This document shows positions 25,860-37,333 of a stretch of 64,000 nt of DNA, in pieces; position 1 is the first letter of the stretch; each line of letters opens with the position of its first letter. The translations under genes and the position numbers were made by a program. The notes under the pieces were generated by a model. That model had not been told where the DNA came from. It worked only from the letters and a program-made list of their open reading frames with translations, and searched no databases. The DNA lies in assembly GCA_008508345.1 (NCBI GenBank), contig QNGE01000148.1, positions 292,280 through 356,279 on the forward strand, in the 5' to 3' direction. Origin of the DNA: Paragonimus westermani (Eukaryota; Platyhelminthes; Trematoda; Plagiorchiida; Troglotrematidae).

Positions 25860-28800
25860 CGTTCCTTTTTCTCCTTGCCCATACACTAAAACAAACACAT
25901 TCGCACATCACGTGACAACAACACGTAATTCCTGTCTGTTTTTCTCACCTGTAGTTCTGGTAGCAATCTGTTTTCACCGTATGTGTGCTACTCGAGGTCT
26001 TTTGAGAAAGTTATATTTCACTTTTTCACATGAACAGCTAATCAGTTTGCTATAAAACTGTTAAAAGACAAATTTGATGAAGTACATACTTAACCATGAA
26101 CGAATTTCAGGAGACTTGATAATGAAACGGTATAAAACGCCATTTTCAGACAGACAACAGTGAGCTTCCGGGTCACTTGCAAATCTCAATCCATCATAAC
26201 ACTTCTTTCAAAATAACGACTCCAGGAACAGTTGTAACCAGTTCGGTCTACTGACCATCAGTATTATTAGTGTAGACTAATCTGCGTGAGCCAACATGAA
26301 GTGGACGTTGAGTATACAAAATCCGGAGACCTTTTGGTGTATGAAAACTGAGGAATCACAAGGAAATATTCTACCTTTGGAAGGCATTCTGTACGAATGG
26401 ATCTGAACTTTCTATCACGGCCATTTTGCCGCGGAACTCTTAAGAGAAGACGATAACTTTATACAACGAAAAATTATGTGCTCAGTGCGCCCTCTCCAAT
26501 TTAAAGTTCGGCTGGCACAGTAATTGTTAAGCGGTGTAGTTATATACTTTGCAGTTGTGTGGTTTATTCACCTCGGAAGTAAGGATTGGTGATGAATTGT
26601 GTTTTGTGAGCGGACAGCAACAAGTTTGATTGTCTGCATTTATAATCACGTGCGCTGTTACCAGTACACATTTTTGTTGGTCAATCTGATGCGGTCTTTC
26701 ATAATAAAGTGGCTAAATCTCCGTAGAAGACGTAAGTTAATATACCCTACACCTTAAATATAGGTTCTTACTGAATCTTATATCATATTTTCCAGTGAAA
26801 AATAATCGTAAGAAACGACTTTGCTTCCGGTTTTCCTTCCGATAAAGTGTTCAAAAGAAGCTTTTTGGATGGAATTCACAATGAGTTATTCAGTATAAGA
26901 CTGTTTCACGTAACGGTGTGATGTGTCGCCATTGCAGTCTCCCTGTCAGCAAATGTGTTTTGCGGTCCCTGTGCAGTATGTTGGCGACGCTAGCGAGGAC
27001 GTAAATCATTCTATTAGTGGTTTGCTTGGAATCGACTAAAAGGGGCGCTTTTAGTTTACAACAAGCAGTCAAACACATTTCTACTATGGTTTCCTTACTG
27101 CAACATTGCATTAAATACATATTACGCTGTATCCATTATTCTTGGATTTCAAATAGTTTCGACAAAATTAAGCTGTGATTTCCAAATGAACCCCAGAAAA
27201 ACATCAGTTGAAGCTGCCGAAAAACACTGCAGGTATAAAGAGGTGAGTAACCAATAGCTCAACACCGATGAGCCAATGACAGGCAGGACGGTTGTCTGGG
27301 AGATGTGAACAAGTAAAACCAACGGTCAATGTTGGCCAGATTGTAAGTAGGATGGTTGTCAAAATGAAGTTAATTGACACACTGTTTTGTCATGAGAGCA
27401 TTAATGAAACTAGCCAACTGGGTCTTGCATATCTGAGTTGTTTTGCCATTTTTCAGCTTAATCGGCTTGAGGGCTGATGGTCAGTCTCTACTGTCAGTGA
27501 GTTCACAAATGATTCAGTGCTTTAAGCTTACTTCCCATTGTGTTCGATAAGTAGTCCACCAAGAAAGAATAGCGAACATTTCTCACTAGTAAAACGTCAC
27601 CATAACAGACAGAAAGATGTAATTAAAGTGGCTTAAAAGCTTTAAAATCCAAAGTTCCTCCAATAATCCTCCGTTTTGTGATGTGATATAAAGCGGTTCC
27701 AAAATGAATGAAATTTCTCGGTTCTTGGGTCTTCAGATAAAATGAAAGATTCGCCACTGATACCAGAAACACATCAGTTGGGTTGGGTTGTGCAAGCTCA
27801 TAAAACCTGACAATGTTTCGACTGCCCTGCCACACAATTCAAGCTAGAATATTTTTCATTAATGTATTCCGGAGAGAAACACGACTTGGCCAGTGATTAG
27901 CGGGTCGCAGATTATCAGCCTTGGGCGATACACTGTAAAGTTGCTGAGGTTGTCAACGCAGTTGACTCTTGCCATCTTCATCCGTCTTTTCACTGTTCCT
28001 TGTCCGCCACATTTTGATGGATAGATTACTTCATTTGGATGATTAATAAACGGATTGGTAACATTAGGACGGCATCTGAGTTTGCAGCGAATGATATGAA
28101 GAGTTTCTCCTTCTTCTCTCCACGGCATAATAACCTGTAGAGATGAAGACACAGATTACGGTCAACATCTGGAAAGACTTGTGTTATTCATTCCTTATCG
28201 GAAATAATGGTAAACAAACTTCGGCTCCTGTATCAACGGTAAACACACAGACAGTGACTAAATTTCAGACAGATCGATCGGGTAAGCAGGAGTCGAAAGT
28301 CTGTCGAGTGATTGCATCTCGGATTGCCGGTTCGCTTCATTGTGACGAAAACAAAACGGTCAGCTTACTGGTCTTAATTTTGGTTTGATTATTATAGGTC
28401 ACTCTTCATCTACTCGGGTTTCGGAAGTATACATTCTGTGTCGTTCGGTCATGTCGTTAGGTAGTTTGCTTACCGGTTCACTAGAAAAATATTGTAGACA
28501 GATATTAAAAAAGATTTCACTTACATGTTACATGCGGGCCAAATTGTCACGTTGTGTATCTCGCCCATATACAGAGCCAAGGGATTATGATTGCACCAAG
28601 GTAGTATTCCTTAACGAATAATTTCATAGGCAAAAACAACATTGCTATTGACAATGATTTTTTCACCCAAGATATTTTGTTTAAAAATAACCTGCTGAAA
28701 AATACCACCTTCGTTCAGTACATTGGAATGCTTTACAAAGATGTCAGCGTTGTCATTACGATCATCTAAGTGACTAAATCATGTTTTACTAATTTGCGTG

Positions 28801-28982
28801 CATATCACCAGCCAGAGGTCTGCACAAACACGGACAGTGATGTACGTCCTCTCCATCTTCATTTAAAAAGAGTAGAACGAGAACTCTATCATCACAGGTT
28901 TTCAGCAGTAACCGGAATGGTTGTTTGTAGATGTTTTAAGACTGTTTTTACTCTAATCTATCGGTCACAGAGTATTCTGAAG

Positions 28983-28994
28983 GTTTATGAAGTA
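28983..28994 (+). repeat. Target-site duplication, left copy
   Basis: GTTTATGAAGTA, identical to 29148-29159, directly flanking the foldback SINE insertion. Confidence 0.8.
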
Positions 28995-29147
28995 TTTTCA
29001 AGTTGACCATCACTCACATTTGATTGCAGCGTTCGCATTCAGATAGACTTTCCAGCCAGCCTCTTTCGAAAAGAATGCGAACGCTGCAATCAAATGTGAG
29101 TGATGGTCAACTTGAAAATAAACCAAATCCCCGACTACTCATCAGTA
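28995..29147. mobile_element. Foldback SINE insertion with a 5' inversion
   Basis: The right part is a plus-strand SINE body plus tail (29073-29147), ending in GACTACTCATCAGTA. The left part is the same body in reverse. 28993-29040 and 29073-29120 form a perfect 48-bp inverted repeat around a 32-bp spacer, which itself contains reversed SINE sequence (CCAGCCAGCCTCTTTCG). A perfect 12-bp direct repeat brackets the unit. This is the arrangement expected from target-primed reverse transcription with internal twin priming. Perfect arms imply a young insertion or strong arm homogenisation. Confidence 0.85.
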
Positions 29148-29159
29148 GTTTATGAAGTA
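29148..29159 (+). repeat. Target-site duplication, right copy
   Basis: GTTTATGAAGTA, identical to 28983-28994. Confidence 0.8.
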
Positions 29160-31462
29160 ATTTGGAGAAAAATAAGCGTAGGTATACAGTGTTATCGCAT
29201 GTACGAAAGCTAATTGACTAGTCAAATCTTGAATTTCCACCCATATATTCGAACATTCTCTATTGTGTTTTGTCTGAAATTTTGCTCTGTGAAAGTGAAA
29301 CTGTTAACGTCTAGAAAAACGTTGATTCTGTTGTCACTGTTCGCGTTACTTATGAGTAGCGTCATAGGAACTACGAAATTTTTGTTCTGATTTAGATATC
29401 AACGTTTCAAATATGCCGATTACGATAATGAGAATAAAGGCAAATATGTATAAAGGTATATGTCTTTATTCTAATTTAGATATGTTCACAGCAGAGTACA
29501 ACCTATCCTTTCCGATGATAAGTATAACTAATTTGGCTGTTGAAAGTTTGGATGATACTAAATTTCTGTTACGATTGTTATCTCGGTAGACTTTTCTCCT
29601 GGATTGTCTATCATATTTATTCAGTATGAAGCCCCCTTATACGACCAGCTATTCACATTAACGTTTTATACAATTATCCGTCATCTTCACATGTAGCCAC
29701 TTAATTGCTTAGAGAACACTACTGCTTCGGTAAACCTATTGTGTCGACAGATCGTGAAGATAGCAGAACACAGTCATCTGTTTTCTCTCCCTCTTACTCA
29801 TTTTTTTCAATATGTAGTGAAGTTATCTCTATCTTGTTGAATGTCGCTAACTGCTCACCTTTTCTAATGGATCACTTACTAAAGCGTCCAAGTATATCAC
29901 AATTTGCTAAGAAAACCGTAAGGCATCCTTGTTTCTTTAACAAGTACAAAGTTTATTTGTAAAACTTTACAATAAATGTCGTTACTTCCAACAAGTACGA
30001 ATGTTCTATTCCAGTTCTGTTGGTCGCATGTGCTGGTCTGTTGCTCATGTGTGGAAACAAAGATTGACTCGTTACTTCTGAGAAGCTGAGACGTCCATAG
30101 CACATTGGTTAATGACAATCAGTTGGTGAATCCATTCAAACGTGTTCAAGGGCGTAACTATTTTTTTTTAAAAAGATGCAAGTTTATGCTTCATTATCTA
30201 ATTCCACTAATCCACCTTAAGGCCAACTTCAAGAAAGTCCAGGCAACGGTGTGCTGCCGTTAATTCGAAAGAGTTTGCAGCTAAATTCTCTGCATTAGGA
30301 TAAACAATTATGTATATTTCGCTGGTTTGGTTAGAGAAAAGCTTTTCCTGCTTCTCTGTAGAAAAATAATTTGATGTTTCCGGAGTGTTTATGTGAGATA
30401 AACGGCCCAACATGGAAATTATGTAAACCAACAGCAGAAACTGATAGGAAAGATGGTTCTGCATGTGTGACTCATATGAAAGCAAGAATCTTCTTTTCTA
30501 TTGACTTAAGCATGTAGTACTTGCGGTGGTCACGTCTAGTCTGTAGGCGTAAGGGGATCAAATTAAACATTTATATGATGGGCAGAAAGCCCATTCGAAT
30601 TTAAAATTGTATATCGAGTTTCGAAGTTACGCAAATTCAAGACATCTTGCCTCTGGAAAATGTGTCAGTGACATTGACAAGTGGACTCATACGTAAGAAC
30701 CGGTTAAAAATAAATATCCTTTTGCTGAATGCTACCTATCTCAAACGATGCTCAGTTCGTGAACAAGGTTAATTCGTGTTTCGGAAGTAATCGCTTTCGA
30801 GTTCATGCCCCAATGTTAAATGTCCTGAAAGGTAGCGAGTTCATAAGATGTTACATTAAAGGAGGAGTCCCAATGAAACGGCCATTATTGTTGTAATTCT
30901 CTGTACGGTTTCTACAACTGAGATCACACAGGATTCCTTTAACATGCCAACAAATGTGGTTGTGGTTACTAGGGAAATTACTTCCATGCTAGTTTTTGTA
31001 AACAACTTCTGTAGACAGTGCTTCCTTACTACAATGTTATTGTGTTAAAGATGAAGGCTTGCAAGAAAAGAAAGAACACACAGTGACATTCAGTGAATTT
31101 CGTCTTCGTTTACGAATAGCCTGAGTGATGTTCTACATGCCCCAAAACTGGCAATATAAAGTTTGATTTGAGTCTTCAGTTATTTACCATGGGTAACTGG
31201 CAAAGTCGTTTACTGACCTGCAATGGGTTGCCAGTAGAGAGTGGTGATATCCAATTGTCCACGACTTCTAGTCCTTTAGGTTACGCTCGGTTAACCAGTT
31301 GGAAACTTCCTCACTTTATATCGAGCATGATTTATGTGGTCATATCTGACTGATACTCACACCGGCATGGAAACACTTGCATTCTGCATGACAAAGTGCA
31401 TGATTACCTAGTAGTGGTCAGAGCCGGATAAATTTTGTTGGTTTCCCACCTGATGCGTTCAG

Positions 31463-31588
31463 GTCCCCCTTTGGATCCATGTGAACATGTCCAATGTCAC
31501 CCGTACGCGAGATGTGAGTCGGGCTATTGCAGTTGTATGGATGGTTATGAAGGAGATGGGCATCGAGAGTGTAGACCAATGAGAAGAG
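31463..31588 (+). CDS. EGF exon 11 (subtype B)
   Basis: 126 nt, 42 residues, phase 1-1; acceptor gatgcgttcag, donor gtgagc. A four-residue leader (x-PPL) precedes DPCEHVQCHPYARC. The last loop is MDGYEGDGHRE and the exon ends with RPMRR. Exon 13 has the same 11-nt leader extension and the same CGTACGCG run in the HPYAR codons, so the two are close paralogues. Cysteine spacing is canonical. Confidence 0.92.
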
Positions 31589-34500
31589 GTGAGCTAATTT
31601 CCTAACCAACCCTGTTACAGGTGGACATAACATAGTTGATTCTTCGAATCAAGGTGCCGGTTTCTGTTAGAGGACAATCACGTTGATATCACAATCACAC
31701 GTGCCAATGTCCATATCCACTATACATTTGAATTTTTGTGGTTCTACTTAACACCTAATGAACTGCATTCATCATCTTAATGCGAACTACCCGTTACGAA
31801 GAAGTAATGGAGTTTAAGCTTTCCCTAATCTGTTATTATTACCTTTCACGACCGAACTTTAGCTTTCTACTCTCATGTTTCTTAGCACATTCTGCAAGCT
31901 AAAACTATGAGCGGCTTTCATCACAGTTGTAATTTGCTATGGTTTTTATTAGTTTTGAATAGTTCAATCAGTTTTTGTTCATGAGAAGGCGATGAACCGT
32001 ACCATTAACGAGATACTGCTACAACTTTGTTTAACAACACACTACGTGATCAGAATGACCAGTGTTGGGGCCAGTTTAAGTGGCAGTATCTCCATGCGCT
32101 AGGACAAAAGGCGTAGACTGAAGTGACCAACGTTGCCGAGTAATCCACTGAAGGTATTCCGATGCCCAGCACTCAGTTGATTCTTTCTGAGACTCAAAAA
32201 AGCTCAGTCGTTTTACAATCCACAGGTGTTCAGAAGAGTGACGGTATTCCGCTTTAAGCAGGTTTTAACGTCGTGTGTGAAAATACCTTAGCATTATAGA
32301 AGTCAATCAGAGACGAATCTATGGGAAGCCGTTGGAAGTAGTTAACGGTCTTGCAACATGTGGGAATTAATGGAGGTCGAACCGGACAGAATGCGAGTAA
32401 AAATATACATGTCACTCAAAACCAGCCATCCCATGTGAAATACCTACGAAGTTTACTTGACGAGTGATCTTCCAGATAAAATCACTCATAAGTTCACAAG
32501 TAATTGGATTTCATTCACCTAAATTACTCGTGGGCTTACACTGCTGCTAATGAGATGCAACACAGAGCGCTAAATAGGTTGGTTTTAGAACGCCGAACTC
32601 AGCTACGTCAGCGGAACAAGTAAATCTTCTCTGCTGATCATAAGTTTAACTTTAGTCTTCACGGCGTTTCAAACACCTTCTGGTAAAATTTGCATCAAGA
32701 ACCCAGTGTTTGTTGCAAATGATCGCATATGCCTTTAAGGTTACCTGGGGAGCTTTTGTTTACAGCAGGAAGTTGGAACCACTTTCGTGGAAAGAAAAGT
32801 ATAGTGCCCATTTGTACATTTGGACAATTGCTGTCCATTCATTGCTGCACGTGGACTAATGCAATAGAATACGTGATTTTTCAACAAAACAACTGTAGCA
32901 TGCACGTGGTTCAAAAAACGAAACTGTCTGATGGGCCTCTATCAAACTAATTGAGGACCTATGGGGAGTAAGAGGGAGGCACATTCGATGCAAAATCAAA
33001 CCTCTTAGAAGAAGTTCACTTTCACAGTGGTCGATTAGCAAGCGCAGACTGTTTACTTGCAACAAAAAATGATGCGGATGAACAGTGTATTGCTATTCGG
33101 AACCAAAATGGAAGTACAGTGTCCTGTCATTTTCAGACTGTGTCATTAAAATGTGAGGGACCCAATAGGTGTGAGACAATCTCGTTCTGACCATTCAAGT
33201 TTTTCTGTCACAGCAGTCGACTTTTTGAGTGAAGCTAGCCCACGCCCAAATTTACCACGTTATACTTTATTGGGCAAAAACACCGTACTGATGTAAGCAG
33301 CCGTTGAGAAAATTCAGCTGTAGAGATCACAAGTGTACGCCTGAAACATCAACATCTAATAATCTACGCTAAAGCTTCTGATGAGTAATACTCAGGGAAT
33401 CAGAGATGTTACAATCACGTTCCGGTGGTGTTTAGCGTGTTCAGACTCCGGAGTAACCGTCAATAAATTCCTTGTGTCAAGCCTAATCTGGGACGCCTGC
33501 TTATTCTGTTGTCAACAACAATAGGCATCAGTGAGGGCTGTGTATGAACAGAAACTAGTGAATACAAACGTTGACGCGTGAATAGTTGTTTGTAACAACA
33601 AAATCGTTCTCATCACAAGTTTGTACTAATCAGGCCTTCAATAGTGCAGTTAGATACGTAGTTGGCATCGTCAAATGGATACAGTTAGATAATTGTACCT
33701 TTTAAGTTGGTATGACGGTTTTGACTGTTACGGAAAAGGACAACTTAGAACATTTTACGCATTCCATTCTGAATCTGATCAGTTCTCAACGTTCGCTACT
33801 TTTGCAAAATATTCGTCTCCGTGTTGTGCGCCCCCAGGAGAAAAGTAGACGATTTTAGTTTTAGTAGCGTACTTCTTAATTCTCAACCACTGGAGACTGT
33901 TATTAATTTCAAGTGATATACAAATGTTATTGAACAACACGTTGTTTGCTTAACAAACAACCATGGTTGTTAAAGTGTATACAGACTGCAATTATTTCAG
34001 ATGTCATCAAAATACCGAGTAGTGTAAATAACTTGAAGCTCCAAGACTATTTCGGAAATCTTGGCAATATCAAAGCAATATTCTATTAACAAACGTTTTT
34101 TCTGTTTGCTTTCGTGCAAATGTTGCGATACACTCAAGTGACCATTTAGGATAACAAGTCAACGAATGTATATCTTCGCGAAATACATCATAAGATCATA
34201 AGATTTCTAAAACCTGGATAGCACATCCCGGTTAAAACTGGGGGAAAACGCGACCACAAATGACTGATGAGAAAGAAGTCGACTTGTTCCTCTCTACCAA
34301 GTAGATAATTTGGATAGTTAGCCGGTGCCGAATCAGTTCACTTATTGGTGAATGAACAAGAAAGTTTAAATGCTTGCTTAACCTTCTCAACAGAGAATAA
34401 CGCAGGGTGATGCAATCGAATGACAATCGATTCAGTCACTTGCACTTAACTGCTTTCTCACCATCCAACTCTGAGTGTTTCCTTGCCTTTTAAGCAACAT

Positions 34501-34682
34501 AGTTCATTCTGTTAATATCTACTTTTGTGTGAGTACGGCTAACTGTTAATGAATTACTAAATGTTTGTTTTTTTGCGGCAAAATAAGTCGGATCGTGCTT
34601 TATGTTTGTTCATATACACGAAAGTAAGGTTTGTCCTATTAACAGTAAACTAGTTTTCACATTTCTGATGCGCTGTTCACAG
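31589..34682 (+). other. Intron 11 (3.1 kb)
   Basis: Between exons 11 and 12. No exon or mobile element recognised. Confidence 0.65.
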
Positions 34683-34793
34683 ACCGCTGCGCTGATATTA
34701 AATGCCATGAGAACGGATACTGCAGAGAAGGTCGTTGTCATTGCCACGAAGGTTTTGAAGGAGACGGGTATTGGGAATGTAGAGCGTTGAATG
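34683..34793 (+). CDS. EGF exon 12 (subtype A)
   Basis: 111 nt, 37 residues, phase 1-1; acceptor gctgttcacag, donor gtaagc. It starts DRCADIKCHENGYC and ends GFEGDGYWEC-RALN. CHENGYC is shared exactly with exons 14 and 16. It forms the first A-B pair with exon 13, 870 bp downstream. Cysteine spacing is canonical. Confidence 0.93.
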
Positions 34794-35663
34794 GTAAGCC
34801 GACTGCAATGAAGTTTGTGGTCTGTGCATCTTGGGACAAACTTTGTGTGCATCATTCTTACATAAATCCGAATGTGTTATCCCCTTCAACCAGCATGCAC
34901 GTATGAAAGACACCCAGAATCAATAAGCTCAAGAATAACTAGTATGAGTTATTCTTGCGTGTTGAGGACCAGATGTTTTTCTCTTCTGTGTTAACAAACT
35001 CGTCAGATGCTAGAGCAAAATGCTTATGAAGCCAATGGCCTATGTAAACGAATGGCCTGAGTGAGTACCAGAGAATAGCTGGACAGCTGTTTAGAACTTA
35101 ATTCGTCTTACTACCACTAAACGAGCCAGCGTTCGAACCCTCGACCAATAAGAAAATAATACAATTGTAGTCGTCCTCATCAGCTGGAACCAGTCCGCTA
35201 TTTATGGTTGGCTGTAAACAAGGAACAACCTTAGAAAAATTTTGGAGATGTTTGCGTGAGTTGTTGGTTCGGGTAGCTACGAATGAATTCAGTCCTATTG
35301 GGTCATATCATATCAGCATTGCACATGCCGGAAAGGACTTCACTGTTTTCAGACTAATTAGAAATTGCTGATTCATTTCAACCCACGAGAGATGAAGCAG
35401 AAACAGCTGAGAAAATCGGCTGACTACCCCTCCAAATGGGTTGCGTCGTCATTAAATTAAGTGTGATATCCTGGATTATATTTTGTTGCCAGGATAATGA
35501 GTCTTTTGGCCCTTTACCTCAGGGGCTTGTACTTGCTTCCAGCCCTAGGAGAACGTATTGCATGTCTTCTGGCAACAGCATGTCAATCAGCGTTGGGCAC
35601 ACTGCATGTTGAATGCGTAGTTTCGTTGGAGTGAATTTTTAGCATTTACCCTATGAAATTTAG
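34794..35663 (+). other. Intron 12 (870 bp)
   Basis: Between exons 12 and 13. A box-B-like GTTCGAACCC lies near 35132 without a matching box A on either strand. Nothing else noted. Confidence 0.65.
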
Positions 35664-35789
35664 CAACCACGTGGGACCCCTGTGAAAATGTGCGTTGTCA
35701 CCCGTACGCGCGATGTGATTCAGGGTACTGTCGTTGTGCGGAAGGATTTGAAGGAGATGGGTATCATGAATGTACACCGCACAGAAGAG
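35664..35789 (+). CDS. EGF exon 13 (subtype B)
   Basis: 126 nt, 42 residues, phase 1-1; acceptor tgaaatttag, donor gtgagt. The leader x-TTW precedes DPCENVRCHPYARC; the module ends GFEGDGYHEC and the exon ends HRR. Length, leader and core match exon 11. Cysteine spacing is canonical. Confidence 0.92.
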
Positions 35790-36621
35790 GTGAGTACTAG
35801 TAGCACTGTATGATAGATAAAAGATAGTTTGAAATTTTTGGTCTAATTTTTGCGATTGGATTCATCGTGAAACTAAAAAATCATGTTTCTATGATCTTCA
35901 TATTATTAGGATTATTACACTATTGGGAGTAATCTTGACGATGGATTACTTACGATGTTTATCAGAAGTTCCTGTCCGGTATATACGAAAGTTTGAAGGG
36001 GTGATGTTCGGTCAGGTGTGTATATCCAGACCAACTCGCAATGCTATTCAAACCGTTTGGCTTCTTGCGAGGCGTTGTATTTACCGTCCTAGTGTTGTGA
36101 GTCAAGGATGCGGATGGCACAAGGGTTGTTTGTCCTGAAAACCAATACATGGTTTATGCGTTTCCTCATGACTACGAACAAAAACACTCATCTGCGTACG
36201 ACACTGGTCTCAGAATGTCACGGCTGCCGTGAGCACAAATGTTCAGTTCCCTTACCTACTAAGAACCACTTCATGCAATGCTGCACTCCAGGGCTTCTTT
36301 TATTCTTCCCGCAGCTAGCTAGATGTCAAAATCCATGCGTCTGTCTCACTATTGAACAGTAGTGGTCTGAGTAGTGCAGTGCGGTCGCTCGTCTTCACTA
36401 CACTAGGACAGACCGATTGGAATCGTACGGCAGAAGATGCTGGCGGTCAGGCTATGGTAATAAAACCAACAATTTTAATCGCTAGTCGTTCCGTAATTAC
36501 GCAGTCATGTCGTACACCTGCCTTCAGGATGGAAAACTAGTTTCAAAGATGCTTTTTCTCAATGGTCATTACGGCCGTGATAAGCGCACTTAACACTGAG
36601 AATTTTTAACAAGTACGACAC

Positions 36622-36740
36622 TTGAGTTTAGTGATTCTTCTCGGAAAGGAGTAGCTAAGTAGCACATATGCAGGTGGAAGCTGTGATCAAATAAGATCAA
36701 GGTCAAAATAACCTATTAACCGACTATTCGCCGGTAGTAA
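36622..36740 (+). repeat. Diverged SINE copy
   Basis: CTTGAGTTTAGTGATTCTTC starts like the SINE body, GCTGTGATCAAAT follows in register, and ACCGACTATTCGCCGGTAG is a degenerate form of the tail. The head is missing. Confidence 0.6.
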
Positions 36741-37128
36741 TAAACAATATAAGCGTAACAAAACCCCAATATGATTCTCAGTAACAGTCTCAGATGTACA
36801 GAACCAGTAGACTGAACGACACTTAGTGTCGAGTGAACACCAAACAATGTAGTACAAATTAAAACAAGAAAAACGGATGATGAACAGGATCAATGTAAAT
36901 GACGAACTGGGCATTAAGGTTGTCTAGAGCTCTAATTCAGTAAATAACAATGTTGATACGTGTCAGTAACAAGGGAGCTGGGCATTGGGTACGAACCCAT
37001 AAGGAAAAACGCTCATTTACAATCAATGAGGAAAGACTACTAATGCAATAAGATAATCAGCAAAATATCAAGGCGATCGGGCAACCTGACCATTGCTCAC
37101 AAGCGAGAGCGGTTGAGCCTAATGTGAG

Positions 37129-37333
37129 GTCAATGGCGCAGTGGTTAACACGGTTGCCTCATGGTTGGAATGGCGGGGGTTCAAATCCCGGCCGTGGCAA
37201 GGATATGCACTGTTGATGAGCTCTAATGAGAGCGAAGCCCGAGTCTAGTGTTCTTTTCGAAAGAGGTTGGCTGGAATTTCTATCTGAATGCGGAGGTTGC
37301 GATCAAATGTGAGTGATGGTCAACTTGAAAATA
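37129..37333 (+). repeat. tRNA-derived SINE with head and body
   Basis: The head has an RNA polymerase III box A (TGGCGCAGTGG, 37134-37144) and a box B (GGTTCAAATCC, 37179-37189) in a five-pair T-arm, as in a tRNA gene. The acceptor stem cannot be closed, so it is not a functional tRNA. The body follows (GAGTCTAGTGTTCTTTTCG ... GATGGTCAACTTGAAAATA). The copy stops there, without the ACTACTCATCAGTA tail of the other copies. This copy shows that the scattered body/tail pieces belong to a tRNA-derived SINE. Confidence 0.8.

Larger units (their letters stand above)
17866..31462 (+). other. Intron 10 (13.6 kb, the largest in the window)
   Basis: Between exons 10 and 11. It contains SINE pieces at 18726-18800, 19402-19465, 21536-21663 and a foldback copy at 28995-29147, plus a possible dead EGF exon at 25772-25859. 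Minus-strand open frames at 19499-19909, 23769-24155 and 27859-28152 have no firm homology. Most of the intron shows nothing identifiable. Confidence 0.65.
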
